From Dyadobacter chenwenxiniae (GTDB lineage: Bacteria > Bacteroidota > Bacteroidia > Cytophagales > Spirosomataceae), in NCBI RefSeq assembly GCF_022869785.1, contig NZ_CP094997.1:186001-250000 (forward strand): a stretch of DNA of 64,000 bases, written 5' to 3'. How positions within the stretch are numbered: the stretch's first letter is position 1; each line of letters begins with the position of its first letter. The notes beneath the pieces are model-generated. The model was not told the origin of the DNA. It saw only the letters and a list, made by a program, of their open reading frames with translations, and searched no databases. The translations under genes were made by a program, and so were the position numbers. This document shows positions 52,886 to 61,840 of the stretch, one piece after another.

Positions 52886-54004
52886 ATGAAAAACACGAAA
52901 GAATTTAGGGTTACGGTTTCACAACAAGCGCTCGATGATCTAAAAATCCGGCTGCAAAACACACGCTGGCCGGGCGAAGCCCAGGGTTCAGGCTGGAATT
53001 TTGGCACGAGCGAAGCATACCTGAAAGAGCTTGTAAACTATTGGCTTACCAGGTACGACTGGCCGAAGCAGGAGGCAACACTTAACCAATATCCGCAATA
53101 CATTGCAGATGTGGATGGGGTAAATGTTCACTTTCAATACATTAAGGGAAAAGGTGAAAATCCTAAACCACTTATCCTCACGCACGGCTGGCCGGACAGT
53201 TACTATCGGTTTCACAAGATCATTCCGCTTCTGACCCAGGGTGATGAGAGTTTCGATCTGGTGATCCCTTCCATTCCCGGCTTCGGATTTTCCGATAAGA
53301 TTGCACTGACCACTGAGGCCGTTGCTGATCTGTGGAAAGTGCTGATGACTGAAAACCTGGGCTATAAACAATTTTATGCGGCAGGCGGTGACGTGGGCAT
53401 GGGAGTGACCAAAGCACTGGTGTCCAAATATCCCGATGTGCTTGCGGGGGCACATTTTACCGATTTGGGATATCCCATGGGTCAGGAAGATCCTCAGACC
53501 ATGAGCGAAGCCGAAAAGCAGTTTGCGCAGTTTGTGCAGCAGTGGTGGTATAGCGAAGGGGCGTATGCAATGGTGCATTCCACCAAACCCCAATCGCTTG
53601 CTTTCGGACTCAATGATTCGCCCGTTGGCCTAGCGAGCTGGATACTCAGCTTTGGCACTGCCGGTGCATCGCCTGACATTTTGGAAGATGCTTTTGGCGG
53701 CAGGGATGAGTTGCTGACCAATGTGATGATTTACTGGGTAACGCAGACCATTTCAACGTCCATGCGGATGTATAAGGCTGATGCCCAGGCTCAATGGAGC
53801 GGCGCTAAACCTTTGGAAAAGTCTGCCGTGCCAGCCGGCGTCACAATATTTCCGCGAGAAGCACAATTTCCAAAAGAATGGGCAGAACGCTTTGTAAATG
53901 TAGTCAGCTTCCGGAGAATGGAGAAAGGGGGACACTTCGCAGCCTTGGAAGTGCCGGACCTATTCGCCGCAGAACTGCGAAGCTTTTTTTATCACATCAA
54001 TTAG
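52886..54004 (+). CDS. Epoxide hydrolase (alpha/beta-hydrolase with EHN domain)
   Basis: The 372-residue enzyme opens an epoxide ring to a diol. It has the N-terminal EHN-type part (FRVTVSQQALDDLKIRLQNTRWPG...ATLNQYPQYIADVDGVNVHF), the oxyanion motif HGWPDSYY (about 97), the nucleophile in GGDVGMGVTKAL (Asp169) and the catalytic histidine in KGGHFAALE (His350). Length and motifs match the EHN-containing family. There is no signal peptide. Ends near a terminator-like hairpin; an AraC gene lies upstream. Confidence 0.93.
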   Translation: MKNTKEFRVTVSQQALDDLKIRLQNTRWPGEAQGSGWNFGTSEAYLKELVNYWLTRYDWPKQEATLNQYPQYIADVDGVNVHFQYIKGKGENPKPLILTHGWPDSYYRFHKIIPLLTQGDESFDLVIPSIPGFGFSDKIALTTEAVADLWKVLMTENLGYKQFYAAGGDVGMGVTKALVSKYPDVLAGAHFTDLGYPMGQEDPQTMSEAEKQFAQFVQQWWYSEGAYAMVHSTKPQSLAFGLNDSPVGLASWILSFGTAGASPDILEDAFGGRDELLTNVMIYWVTQTISTSMRMYKADAQAQWSGAKPLEKSAVPAGVTIFPREAQFPKEWAERFVNVVSFRRMEKGGHFAALEVPDLFAAELRSFFYHIN

Positions 54005-54018
54005 CGCATATCGATATC

Positions 54019-54069
54019 CGGTGCGGGATAGGCATGTTGAAACCAGCTTCATGTGTTCCACCCGCACCG
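54019..54069 (+). repeat. 9-bp GC-rich inverted repeat after the epoxide hydrolase
   Basis: CGGTGCGGG (54019-54027) and CCCGCACCG (54061-54069) are perfect reverse complements with a 33-base loop. Not followed by a T-run. Confidence 0.4.
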
Positions 54070-54092
54070 TCCATTCAGAGACCGCCGAGTTG

Positions 54093-54115
54093 CTGCATTA
54101 AGTTGCTTTATGCAG
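54093..54115 (+). terminator. Candidate terminator hairpin
   Basis: CTGCATTAAG and CTTTATGCAG pair over ten positions with one mismatch and a three-base loop (TTG). It ends the epoxide hydrolase unit before the next gene at 54196. Confidence 0.4.
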
Positions 54116-54195
54116 TAGTGTAGAATAGTTTTACAATAATTACAAACATATTGTATATTGAAAAAATTATTTTACCACAGGCTCGTCATACATAT

Positions 54196-55398
54196 ATGCA
54201 TCGGATTGGTGTTTGCCTTCTATTCTTATCGATATGCTTAATGAGCGTTATTGTCCCTACGGTCTACGGGCAGGACTTTCAAGGCGTTTCTACCAAGCGC
54301 GGCGCGGAGATAGGGCTCGTGACTTTTGGCCAGGAAACAGATTCTAATGTCTTGGGTGGGGGAAAGCTCGTTGATGGCTATGTCAGAAAGAAAGGAGCGA
54401 AGGGCTTCATCTTTCCAGTTGGTGACAATGGCACCCTTCGCCCTTTCAAAGCCTCAGGGGATCAAACCATTGGCGCATATTTCCAATCGGATCCTGGTGC
54501 CATGAACGGCGAGCTTCCGACGGATGGCCCTTTCGCAACCTCAGCATTGCAAATAGATGTCAGCGCAGTAAGTAAAAAAGAATTTTGGGACATCAACGGA
54601 AATGAAAGTACAAACATTACCCTGACCTGGAACGCCTCCAGCGAAATCGAAAACCTGCTTAAAAAAGAAGCATTGAATAAACTGACCATTGTCGGATGGA
54701 GATCAGGGAAATGGGAAAGGATTCCATCCGTTACCGACAATGTGTCCATTTTGGGTGGGTCAAGTACCGTGACTTCGGGCTCGATAACATCGGATGCAGC
54801 ATTCTCGCCAGATAATTATGCGGTCTATTCAATCGGGCTGATTGCCCAAGACGCGTTGCCTGTAGTTCTGGCCAGCTTCAATGCGACCGCCGTTGAGCAG
54901 ACTGCGGTCCTGGAATGGGCAACGGTGTCAGAAGTGAATGCAAATTATTTCAGCATCGAGCGTAGTGCGGATGCAAAGAGCTGGGCGGAAGTTGGTAATA
55001 TGTCTGTTTCTTCCAAGACAGCTCCGGGAACCACTCCAAACGCTGTATACCAATTTACCGATCAGAATCCCCTTCAAGGATCTAATTACTACCGCCTAAA
55101 AATGGCGGATTTGGACGGGTCTTTCGCTTACAGCCAGATAAGAGATTTACACTTCGGTAACGGTAATACAATTTCTTTTTATCCGAACCCTGTATCGGAC
55201 ACGTTTTACCTGACCGGCGTCAATGCAAGTCAGGTCAGAAATGCAACATTGTTTGACCGGAGCGGAAAGGCCATGAAAATGATCACCGATATTGGCAATG
55301 GCATTTCAGTAGTTAATGTGCCACAGGGAATCTATATGCTCCGCGTCACAACTAAGAACGGAATGTCCAGTTCTCAAAAAGTTTTAATTGAACATTAG
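54196..55398 (+). CDS. T9SS-secreted protein sharing the giant protein's N-terminal domain
   Basis: The ATG at 54196 begins a signal peptide (MHRIGVCLLFLSICLMSVIV...VYGQ); the frame is open back to a TTG at 54151. The N-terminal domain (FVDGYVRKKGAKGFIFPVGDNGTLRPF... written here in parts: LVDGYVRK, FPVGDNG, RPFKA, GAYFQSDP, KEFWDI, LGGSSTVTSGSIT) closely follows that of the giant protein at 6006. A middle fibronectin-like part (LPVVLASFNATAVEQTAVLEW, ANYFSIERSADAKSW, YYRLKMADLDGSF) and a type A sorting domain (FYPNPVSDTFYLTG...GIYMLRVTT) follow. It is about 400 residues, secreted, and carries none of the 100-residue repeats. Confidence 0.88.
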   Translation: MHRIGVCLLFLSICLMSVIVPTVYGQDFQGVSTKRGAEIGLVTFGQETDSNVLGGGKLVDGYVRKKGAKGFIFPVGDNGTLRPFKASGDQTIGAYFQSDPGAMNGELPTDGPFATSALQIDVSAVSKKEFWDINGNESTNITLTWNASSEIENLLKKEALNKLTIVGWRSGKWERIPSVTDNVSILGGSSTVTSGSITSDAAFSPDNYAVYSIGLIAQDALPVVLASFNATAVEQTAVLEWATVSEVNANYFSIERSADAKSWAEVGNMSVSSKTAPGTTPNAVYQFTDQNPLQGSNYYRLKMADLDGSFAYSQIRDLHFGNGNTISFYPNPVSDTFYLTGVNASQVRNATLFDRSGKAMKMITDIGNGISVVNVPQGIYMLRVTTKNGMSSSQKVLIEH

Positions 55399-55417
55399 GA
55401 TCTAATCCGAATAGACG

Positions 55418-55435
55418 CCTGTAAGTTTATCAGGT
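55418..55435 (+). terminator. Weak terminator after the T9SS gene
   Basis: GCCTG and CAGGT can pair (one G-U) and are followed by TTTTTA. It is placed between the plus-strand T9SS gene and the convergent acyltransferase gene. Confidence 0.3.
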
Positions 55436-55437
55436 TT

Positions 55438-56442
55438 TTAAATGCTCTGCCTATTCTCGGACAACCTTACACTTTTTAACGTTTTACCACCCGTTAAGTA
55501 ATTGACAGCGATTGCAACCAGCAAAGCAAGTAACATCAAAATCGGCAAATCAAAATAATGGATCTCGTTATTTATAGCAAGTTTAGCGCTATACAGGCTT
55601 ATCACGAACACGTGTGTGAGATAAAGGGGAAAAGAGATACTATCAAGATAATATAGCGCATTTGAGACGAGTCTGATCCGATAGCAAATGATGCAGATTC
55701 CCAGATAGGCTATAAAAGAAAAAAAGTCGTTATACATTTTACCAACCGATCCAAAATAAATAACAAGAAGACCTGTTATCGCAAGTGATGCGGTTGTGAT
55801 GACCGCATACAATGCTATTGGTTTCGAGATAATCCGTTCAAGCTGGTCGGTTTTGCAAATAGCCATTCCTAATACGAATTCCCACAAAAATTGCAGGAAA
55901 AAGCTATTGAACTGTCTTGTTTCCGTCTGGCCAATGTATACAACCCAAGCACTATATACCAATGAAATTAATGTTGCTATAATGAGTGCAGTTTGCGGCT
56001 TGACCCTGTTCACCAAATACCTAAGAATTGGGAACGCCAAATAAAATTGTACCAGGGGAGAAATGTACCAGAAATGCCCGCCAAAACTAGAAATCTGAGA
56101 GGTGAACATTTTGAAAAGAAATATATGACTTAGGTAGCTCTCCCAGCCATCGTCATACAAATTGAGCGGAATATTTAAGAGAAATATTCCGGTAATGATT
56201 AAATAGTAAGGCTTGATTACCCGGTTAAACCTGGCCTTGAAAAAGTTTATACCGCTGGTATATTTGCTATTCATAAGGCCATACCCCGAGGCGAAGAAGA
56301 AGAAATGTACTCCTGCTCCGCCCAGGTTAATGGCGTTCGCCATGAAAGACGGAAGGGCCATGGGTTGCAAAAAGTGAAAACACACAATTGTTGTAATTGC
56401 AAACCCTCGCCCATAGGACAAAAACGCCTGATGTTTTTGCAT
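55438..56442 (-). CDS. Acyltransferase family 3 membrane protein
   Basis: The 334-residue protein has the family-3 entry (FLSYGRGFAITTIVCFHF with the conserved His, then LGGAGVHFFFFASGYGL and FFKARFNRVIKPYYLI) and about nine to ten membrane spans. It would acylate a polysaccharide or lipid-linked glycan. It is the last gene of the second polysaccharide cluster. Confidence 0.87.
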   Translation of the reverse strand: MQKHQAFLSYGRGFAITTIVCFHFLQPMALPSFMANAINLGGAGVHFFFFASGYGLMNSKYTSGINFFKARFNRVIKPYYLIITGIFLLNIPLNLYDDGWESYLSHIFLFKMFTSQISSFGGHFWYISPLVQFYLAFPILRYLVNRVKPQTALIIATLISLVYSAWVVYIGQTETRQFNSFFLQFLWEFVLGMAICKTDQLERIISKPIALYAVITTASLAITGLLVIYFGSVGKMYNDFFSFIAYLGICIICYRIRLVSNALYYLDSISFPLYLTHVFVISLYSAKLAINNEIHYFDLPILMLLALLVAIAVNYLTGGKTLKSVRLSENRQSI

Positions 56443-56527
56443 AATTCAAATAACGTTGTTGAGAAATCTTGAAGTTGCTGGCCTGGCCAAGGCCAAACCA
56501 GTTAGACAAGCGCTGTTTAATCTTCTG

Positions 56528-56968
56528 TTAGAGTACGTTACCAGCATAAATGATATTCTTATCTGCGAGCGAAGGCCACTGCGTGTAAACGCGATCTGCA
56601 ATATGAAGAGCCAATTTGCCACTTAAAGAGATATGCTCCACGTTGGCTATACTATCAAGCCATATTGTTTTTGCTCCCAGCATTTTTCCGGCTAAAATCC
56701 CAAACACGCCAGGCGCTGCCCCCGTAGAGATCACGATATCCGGCCTGTTGAATATCATCAACTTCATGACCTCAAATGCCACTAAAAGCAGTTTAAGCTT
56801 GTTCCAGCGGCTTGCATCAGGAATGGTGTAAAACTTGCGACCCTGCACCGTATCGCCTAAATTCTTGTGAGTAGAGATGTAAAAAACATCGTGATCTTCA
56901 AATGCCGGCGCAATGCGTTGAAGTTCGATCCAGTGTCCACCGCCTGAGGAAATTGCTGCTATTTTCAT
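56528..56968 (-). CDS. Alg14/PssD-like glycosyltransferase subunit
   Basis: The 146-residue protein begins MKIAAISSGGGHWIELQRIAP and has DVFYISTHKN, DIVISTGAAPGVFGILAGK and KTIWLDSIANVEHISLSGKLALHIADRVYTQWP, the complete Alg14/PssD pattern; its end (YAGNVL) is normal. In known systems this membrane-anchoring subunit works only with a separate Alg13/PssE catalytic subunit, but no such gene lies beside it: upstream is a GT4 and downstream an acyltransferase. See findings. Confidence 0.85.
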   Translation of the reverse strand: MKIAAISSGGGHWIELQRIAPAFEDHDVFYISTHKNLGDTVQGRKFYTIPDASRWNKLKLLLVAFEVMKLMIFNRPDIVISTGAAPGVFGILAGKMLGAKTIWLDSIANVEHISLSGKLALHIADRVYTQWPSLADKNIIYAGNVL

Positions 56969-57004
56969 AATTAAAAAAAGTTAGAAATGTAGAAGGGTTA
57001 AAAT

Positions 57005-58132
57005 TTAAATTGTCGTATTCATTTTGGAAACCTGCAATTCGGCTGTGCCGGGAATGAATGTGTCATATACATTTTGCAGTCGCTTTGTTACGGTGTTGAT
57101 GTCATAATTACTCACTATTTTAAGTGATTGACGTCCCATCAAATCCAGTCGTGATTTATCTGTTATCAGGTTTGCAATGTTTGTTTCCAAAGCCAGTTTA
57201 TCACCTGGTGTAATAACATATCCGTTGACCCCATCTTTAACAACCTCAGGGATTCCTCCAACATTTGTAGAAAGTATTGCCTTGCCATAACTCATGGCTT
57301 CCAAAATCGCAATCGGCAGGCCTTCATTATAGGACGGCAAAATCAGCACATCACATGCATTTAAAAGCTGTTGCTTTAATTCGCCATCCACCCAGCCCAC
57401 GTAATTACAGATATGATCGAGCTGATATTCTTTGAAGTAATTTTTCAATTTTTCAACTTCACCGTCACCGCCGATGGTTAACGATATTTTGTCCTGATAA
57501 TAGGCTCGGTTTTTCACAATGACGTCAAGCAAATCAAAAATTCCTTTTCTTTCTCCTATTCTACCCAGGAATAGAAAAGATGTTATAGGCGAATCAGATT
57601 TAGACTGAGCCTTTGTTTGTGAAGGAATTTCGACCGGATTATGCAATACCACGACTTTTTTGGGTTGAAATTTGTCGTAAATAAAATTTGCCCAACTTTC
57701 CGAAAGAACGATAATGCAATCAGACTCTTTAATTAAATGCTGGATCAGACTTTTGGCGAACTGATTTGTTTCATCATAGAATGTATGGTACTCGGCAGCG
57801 TGTAAATGGTACACGAATTTTTTATGAAATATATATTTACTAAAAATAAATATCAGATATTTCCGGTAAAAGCTTCCAAAGGATGCGCCATGAGCGTGCA
57901 CCGCTTTGATATCCCTGTCGGTAAACAATTTCCATAAGATCCTCAGGAACGATAGCGCAAAAAACGGAATGTTCAGAACCGAATTATAATTCCCTTCATA
58001 AGACGGGATAAATTGGAAACCTGGAATATGTTTTTGATAAGTTGCAATGACGGCGCCCATTCCGCCTTTGTGGCGTATATAGTTTGGGCCAACGTGCAAC
58101 ACATTTTTTAAGGATATAGTTGTTTGCATCAT
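57005..58132 (-). CDS. GT4-family glycosyltransferase
   Basis: The 375-residue GT-B enzyme has VLHVGPNYIRHKGGMGAVI near the N-terminus, AVHAHGASFGSFYR, then ITSFLFLGRIGERKGIFDLLDVI and the donor-site LILPSYNEGLPIAILEAMSYGKAILSTNVGGIPEVV (E-x7-E). It adds a sugar to the repeat unit of the second cluster. It overlaps the acetyltransferase gene by four bases (58129-58132). Confidence 0.92.
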   Translation of the reverse strand: MMQTTISLKNVLHVGPNYIRHKGGMGAVIATYQKHIPGFQFIPSYEGNYNSVLNIPFFALSFLRILWKLFTDRDIKAVHAHGASFGSFYRKYLIFIFSKYIFHKKFVYHLHAAEYHTFYDETNQFAKSLIQHLIKESDCIIVLSESWANFIYDKFQPKKVVVLHNPVEIPSQTKAQSKSDSPITSFLFLGRIGERKGIFDLLDVIVKNRAYYQDKISLTIGGDGEVEKLKNYFKEYQLDHICNYVGWVDGELKQQLLNACDVLILPSYNEGLPIAILEAMSYGKAILSTNVGGIPEVVKDGVNGYVITPGDKLALETNIANLITDKSRLDLMGRQSLKIVSNYDINTVTKRLQNVYDTFIPGTAELQVSKMNTTI

Positions 58133-58656
58133 ATGACTTCTTCAATTACAGTTTGATCAATATTTACACGTTTTACCACTCTTGCGGGATTTCCAACTAC
58201 GACTGAATTGGAGGGGATGCTTTTAATTACTACCGAGCCTGCCCCAATCACCACGTTGTCCCCAATTGTAATGTCTCCGAGTATGCAAACATTGGCACCG
58301 ATGTTGACATTGTTTCCGAGTACCGGGCACCGCCCGTTGTCAGTCTTATTTCCGATTGTCGTAGCCTGCCGTAATGTGCAATTTTGCCCGATTATCACGT
58401 CACGATGCACAACTATTCCCGGGAAATGGTACACTGTTAATCCAGCACCAATTTTTGCAGCAGCGGGAATTTCGATGCCGACAATCCATTCAAAAAATAT
58501 TTTGTAGAAAACCCGAAAAGGGCTCAGCAAAGCGCGAAGTGCGATATTGCGTGAATGGAAATTCGACAACCTGAAAAAGAGTCCGAAAATCTTCCCTTTT
58601 GTATTTTCCGAATTTGCCGGAAAATCCTGCCTGATAAAATTGTATAAAGTAACCAT
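58129..58656 (-). CDS. Serine O-acetyltransferase-like (hexapeptide) enzyme
   Basis: The 175-residue protein has a left-handed beta-helix: IGAGLTVYHFPGIVVHRDVIIGQNC, IGNKTDNGRCPVLGNNVNIGANVCILGDITIGDNVVIGAGSVVIKSIPSNSVVVGNPARVV. This is the CysE-type fold, but within a polysaccharide cluster such proteins normally O- or N-acetylate a sugar. The short length without the full CysE N-terminal domain favours that. It lies between two glycosyltransferases. Confidence 0.87.
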   Translation of the reverse strand: MVTLYNFIRQDFPANSENTKGKIFGLFFRLSNFHSRNIALRALLSPFRVFYKIFFEWIVGIEIPAAAKIGAGLTVYHFPGIVVHRDVIIGQNCTLRQATTIGNKTDNGRCPVLGNNVNIGANVCILGDITIGDNVVIGAGSVVIKSIPSNSVVVGNPARVVKRVNIDQTVIEEVI

Positions 58657-58661
58657 ATATT

Positions 58662-59753
58662 TTAAATGACGGCGAGCTCAGGTTCGTTTTTTGCTGGAAT
58701 ACCCGTTGCAATTCTTTTTTGGTATTTTGAATATGCAGCGCGTCCCACAAATTTCATTAGTTGCTTATTTGTGAACCAGTTTAAATGGGAAATTAAATAG
58801 GCCAACACCTGCGCCTTTTGAACCATGTTACAATGGGGCAGGGACCGCAAACTCAGTAAAACAATTTTCTGTTTTTTCCATGCATCCATTTCCTTACAAG
58901 CGGCTTTGGATAATGTGTGACTGCGATTTACAGCGTTGAAATAGCCATCGATTTGTTTGTTGATTCTATCTAGAATGCCATAGCCAAGCGCACGATCTTC
59001 TCCGAGTATTATTTTCAGGCTTTCAGGGTCTATTTCTAATTTATATGCTGTTTGTAGCAAGCTTTGCGTCAGAGCCATCATTCTTCCCAACTGCCGCTCT
59101 TTTTGCGTGTGGTTAATGCTGTTATTGTTATCCCGGTAGTAAAGCAGGCTTTTATCGATGGTATAGCAAATGCAACCGTCTTTCAACATTCTGTTCCAAA
59201 GATCGAAGTCTTCTATGTGTTCTTTGGATTCATCATCACAATACTCATAATGCTTTAATAACTCGCTTTTCAGCATTACACCTGGATGAGAGATAAAATT
59301 CTGCAAAACACTTAGGTGCCTGATGGCCTCCGGACCCAGGTTAATGGTGGATTTTTGCTCCCGGAAGTAAATGCCATTTTCTTGCAAATAAAAGGCGTTG
59401 ATATTAACGATATCGGCATCAGACTTTGACTCGAAAACAGCCCTTTGCAATGCAAATCTTTCGGGCAGGGAAATGTCATCTGCATCCATCCTGGCAATGT
59501 ATTTCCCCCTGGCCATTTTCACACCGCGATTCAGGGTTTTGATAAGCCTCAGATTGGAGGGATTTTTCACATATATGATCCGCGGATCATGATATGACTG
59601 AATGATCTCTTCTGTACGATCGACGCTTCCATCGTTGATAATGATCAATTCGAAATCCGTAAACGTCTGGTCAAGGATACTTTGAATAGCGTCATCAAGA
59701 AACAGTGCGCCGTTATAAACGGGCATGATCACTGAAATTTCAGGCGGTTGCAT
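58662..59753 (-). CDS. GT2-family glycosyltransferase
   Basis: The 363-residue GT-A enzyme has ISVIMPVYNGALFLDDAIQSIL at the N-terminus, IIINDGSVDRTEEII and GKYIARMDADDISLPERF with the DxD-type metal site. It is followed by a C-terminal region of about 150 residues with no clear domain. It overlaps the preceding gene by 14 bases. Confidence 0.92.
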   Translation of the reverse strand: MQPPEISVIMPVYNGALFLDDAIQSILDQTFTDFELIIINDGSVDRTEEIIQSYHDPRIIYVKNPSNLRLIKTLNRGVKMARGKYIARMDADDISLPERFALQRAVFESKSDADIVNINAFYLQENGIYFREQKSTINLGPEAIRHLSVLQNFISHPGVMLKSELLKHYEYCDDESKEHIEDFDLWNRMLKDGCICYTIDKSLLYYRDNNNSINHTQKERQLGRMMALTQSLLQTAYKLEIDPESLKIILGEDRALGYGILDRINKQIDGYFNAVNRSHTLSKAACKEMDAWKKQKIVLLSLRSLPHCNMVQKAQVLAYLISHLNWFTNKQLMKFVGRAAYSKYQKRIATGIPAKNEPELAVI

Positions 59754-60897
59754 GGGCTGAGTCGATTACCTGGTTGAACATGCTGATATAGTTTTGTGCT
59801 AGACCGGCGTTAGAGTAGCGTTTTTCAATAAGTTTCCGCATCCTGATTTTGAGATTGCCGTATTCATCGTCGTGCTTTTCCAGCCTTTCGATCATCAATT
59901 TTTCCAGGTTTTTGACATCGGAAGAATCAAACAAGTATCCGTTAACACCTTCAACAATTTCGTCTCTGAATCCTGGAAAATCGGATGCGATAACAGGCAG
60001 GTTATATTGAAATGCAACCTTCATGGCACCACTCTGGGAGACTTGCCGGTAGGGCTGAACAAAGTAGGATGCATTGCTGAAAAGTTCCGGGATTTCATTG
60101 TTGGCTATCATCCTTATCTGGCATTCAAATAATTCCGGATAACGGATGAATTCCTGATAGTAGTCCCAATTTGCGCAGGTCCCGTTAATGGAAACCTTGA
60201 AATTGCGATAGCCTTGCTCATAAATGTTACAGGCCGCCTGAATGAGCATTTCAATGTTCTTGCTGTAATTAATTACCCCAAATGATAAAAACGTTATTTT
60301 GTCTTTTTGTTCTTCGGCTGGCTTGGATTCACCAAATGATTTAAGAGCGAGATAGGTCGTAAATATTTTAGAATCGGGATAGTGAACTTTGAATTTTAGC
60401 GCCTGGGATTTGGAAAACATATTCACAAACCGGGTATATGAATACGAGTATTTGAATGCCAGTTTAGTGATGGCTGCGAAGCTAAATGCTCCTGTAACTT
60501 CGCCATCATGTGCACAGAAAATTGTTTTGCGTTTATTCAGGAGCCAAAAAATAGGCATTGAATAGGGATCAGGAACACAGTTGAAATAATTTACGTCAGA
60601 TTTGTCATTATTAATCTTTCGCAGCAAATTCAGATAATAACCAAGTCGTCTCGGATCGCGTTGCCGGTGAAAGGAGTACAGAAATTCGATATGAAGACCA
60701 TCCAGCTTCTGGAGTTCGCTGAAATCATTTTCCGAAAACCTGGCGTTTTTGCCTGGCAACAAGATGATCCAATGCACATCATACGACCGCAGAATGTGTT
60801 TGAAAATTTCTATATTAAAATCGCAGTCAACGAAGTAGTCGGGCGTTACCCAGGTGATCTTCCGTTTTGAATTCTGCTTTTTGTGTTCAGGATGCAT
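59740..60897 (-). CDS. GT4-like glycosyltransferase
   Basis: The 385-residue protein has a GT-B-type C-terminal half: ITFLSFGVINYSKNIEMLIQAA and the donor-binding part YRQVSQSGAMKVAFQYNLPVIASDFPGFRDEIVEGVNGYLF. The N-terminal half (RKITWVTPDYFVDCDFNIEIFKHIL) is divergent. It overlaps genes on both sides (11 and 14 bases). Confidence 0.85.
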   Translation of the reverse strand: MHPEHKKQNSKRKITWVTPDYFVDCDFNIEIFKHILRSYDVHWIILLPGKNARFSENDFSELQKLDGLHIEFLYSFHRQRDPRRLGYYLNLLRKINNDKSDVNYFNCVPDPYSMPIFWLLNKRKTIFCAHDGEVTGAFSFAAITKLAFKYSYSYTRFVNMFSKSQALKFKVHYPDSKIFTTYLALKSFGESKPAEEQKDKITFLSFGVINYSKNIEMLIQAACNIYEQGYRNFKVSINGTCANWDYYQEFIRYPELFECQIRMIANNEIPELFSNASYFVQPYRQVSQSGAMKVAFQYNLPVIASDFPGFRDEIVEGVNGYLFDSSDVKNLEKLMIERLEKHDDEYGNLKIRMRKLIEKRYSNAGLAQNYISMFNQVIDSAHATA

Positions 60898-61840
60898 ATC
60901 TGTACTTTCTTCTTTCTTTATAACTTAAAATCAAAGCATATATAAATTCCTGCAGTGAAAGGTTTTTTCCGGTGTCCTGCAATCGCCATTTGACCAGCGA
61001 GAGTGGATTGTTTCCGTTGGAATCGCAGATTGTCCGTATCTTCTTTTTCTGTATGAATTTTTTGACTTCACTTTGAATATTTTCTTTCAAAATGGCGTCC
61101 ACAGGATGGTGAGGATCTTTTTGAAGAAAATTGGTCAGCCAGTCTTCCTCTCCCTTGATTGCTGCAAGCTTGTTATTAAGGCTGCCGTTGGAGGAAATGG
61201 AATGTGTATTTAATCGGTATTCGAATACCGGCTCGTTGGTATGGGCGATACCATTCTGCATGGAGCCTATATAGGACGATATGTCGTCCGATGCCCAGGC
61301 CAGTGGCAGCTTATAAAACCCTCCGTTGCTTTTAAGCGTGCTGGTTCGGTAAACGTAGTCGGAAATGAAAAAATGACGCTTGCCCATAATGCGCTGCAAA
61401 ATGGCATCATATACACTTTCAAATTCAGGGCGGGGCTCGGTAAGCGTAATCGGTTCTGAGTTTTCATCAATAATCACTGAGCGGCAGTGATATACACCAC
61501 ATGTGGGATATTTCTCAATTAAATTAGCGAACTCAGACAGATAGTTGGGCCGCATTCTATCGTCATCACCCAGGAGGATAAAAAATTCACCTTTTGCAAG
61601 AGAGAGGCATTTATTCCAGTTATCTACAACATGAAGGGCGCCAAAATTCTTTTCGTTTCTGATATATTGTATTTTGTCAGAATCGTAAAGATCTACAATG
61701 GATCGGATGTCATTCGGTGAATTGTCATCGACAATGATGAGTTCGAAATCAGTATATTCTTGATTCAATACACTATCGATACATTCTTTAAAGAATACGG
61801 TCTTGTAAGCGGGAATGCCTATGCTAAATTTCATTTTCAA
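60887..61840 (-). CDS. GT2-family glycosyltransferase
   Basis: The 317-residue GT-A enzyme has FSIGIPAYKTVFFKECIDSVL, LIIVDDNSPND and GEFFILLGDDDRMRPNYL (DxD-type). The donor sugar is unknown. Its ATG overlaps the stop of the polymerase-like gene as ATGA (61837-61840). Confidence 0.9.
   Translation of the reverse strand: MKMKFSIGIPAYKTVFFKECIDSVLNQEYTDFELIIVDDNSPNDIRSIVDLYDSDKIQYIRNEKNFGALHVVDNWNKCLSLAKGEFFILLGDDDRMRPNYLSEFANLIEKYPTCGVYHCRSVIIDENSEPITLTEPRPEFESVYDAILQRIMGKRHFFISDYVYRTSTLKSNGGFYKLPLAWASDDISSYIGSMQNGIAHTNEPVFEYRLNTHSISSNGSLNNKLAAIKGEEDWLTNFLQKDPHHPVDAILKENIQSEVKKFIQKKKIRTICDSNGNNPLSLVKWRLQDTGKNLSLQEFIYALILSYKERRKYRYAS

Noticed and set aside
52988..53593. 201-codon open frame antisense to the epoxide hydrolase
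   Set aside because: Shadow of a gene with intact catalytic residues; no independent evidence.
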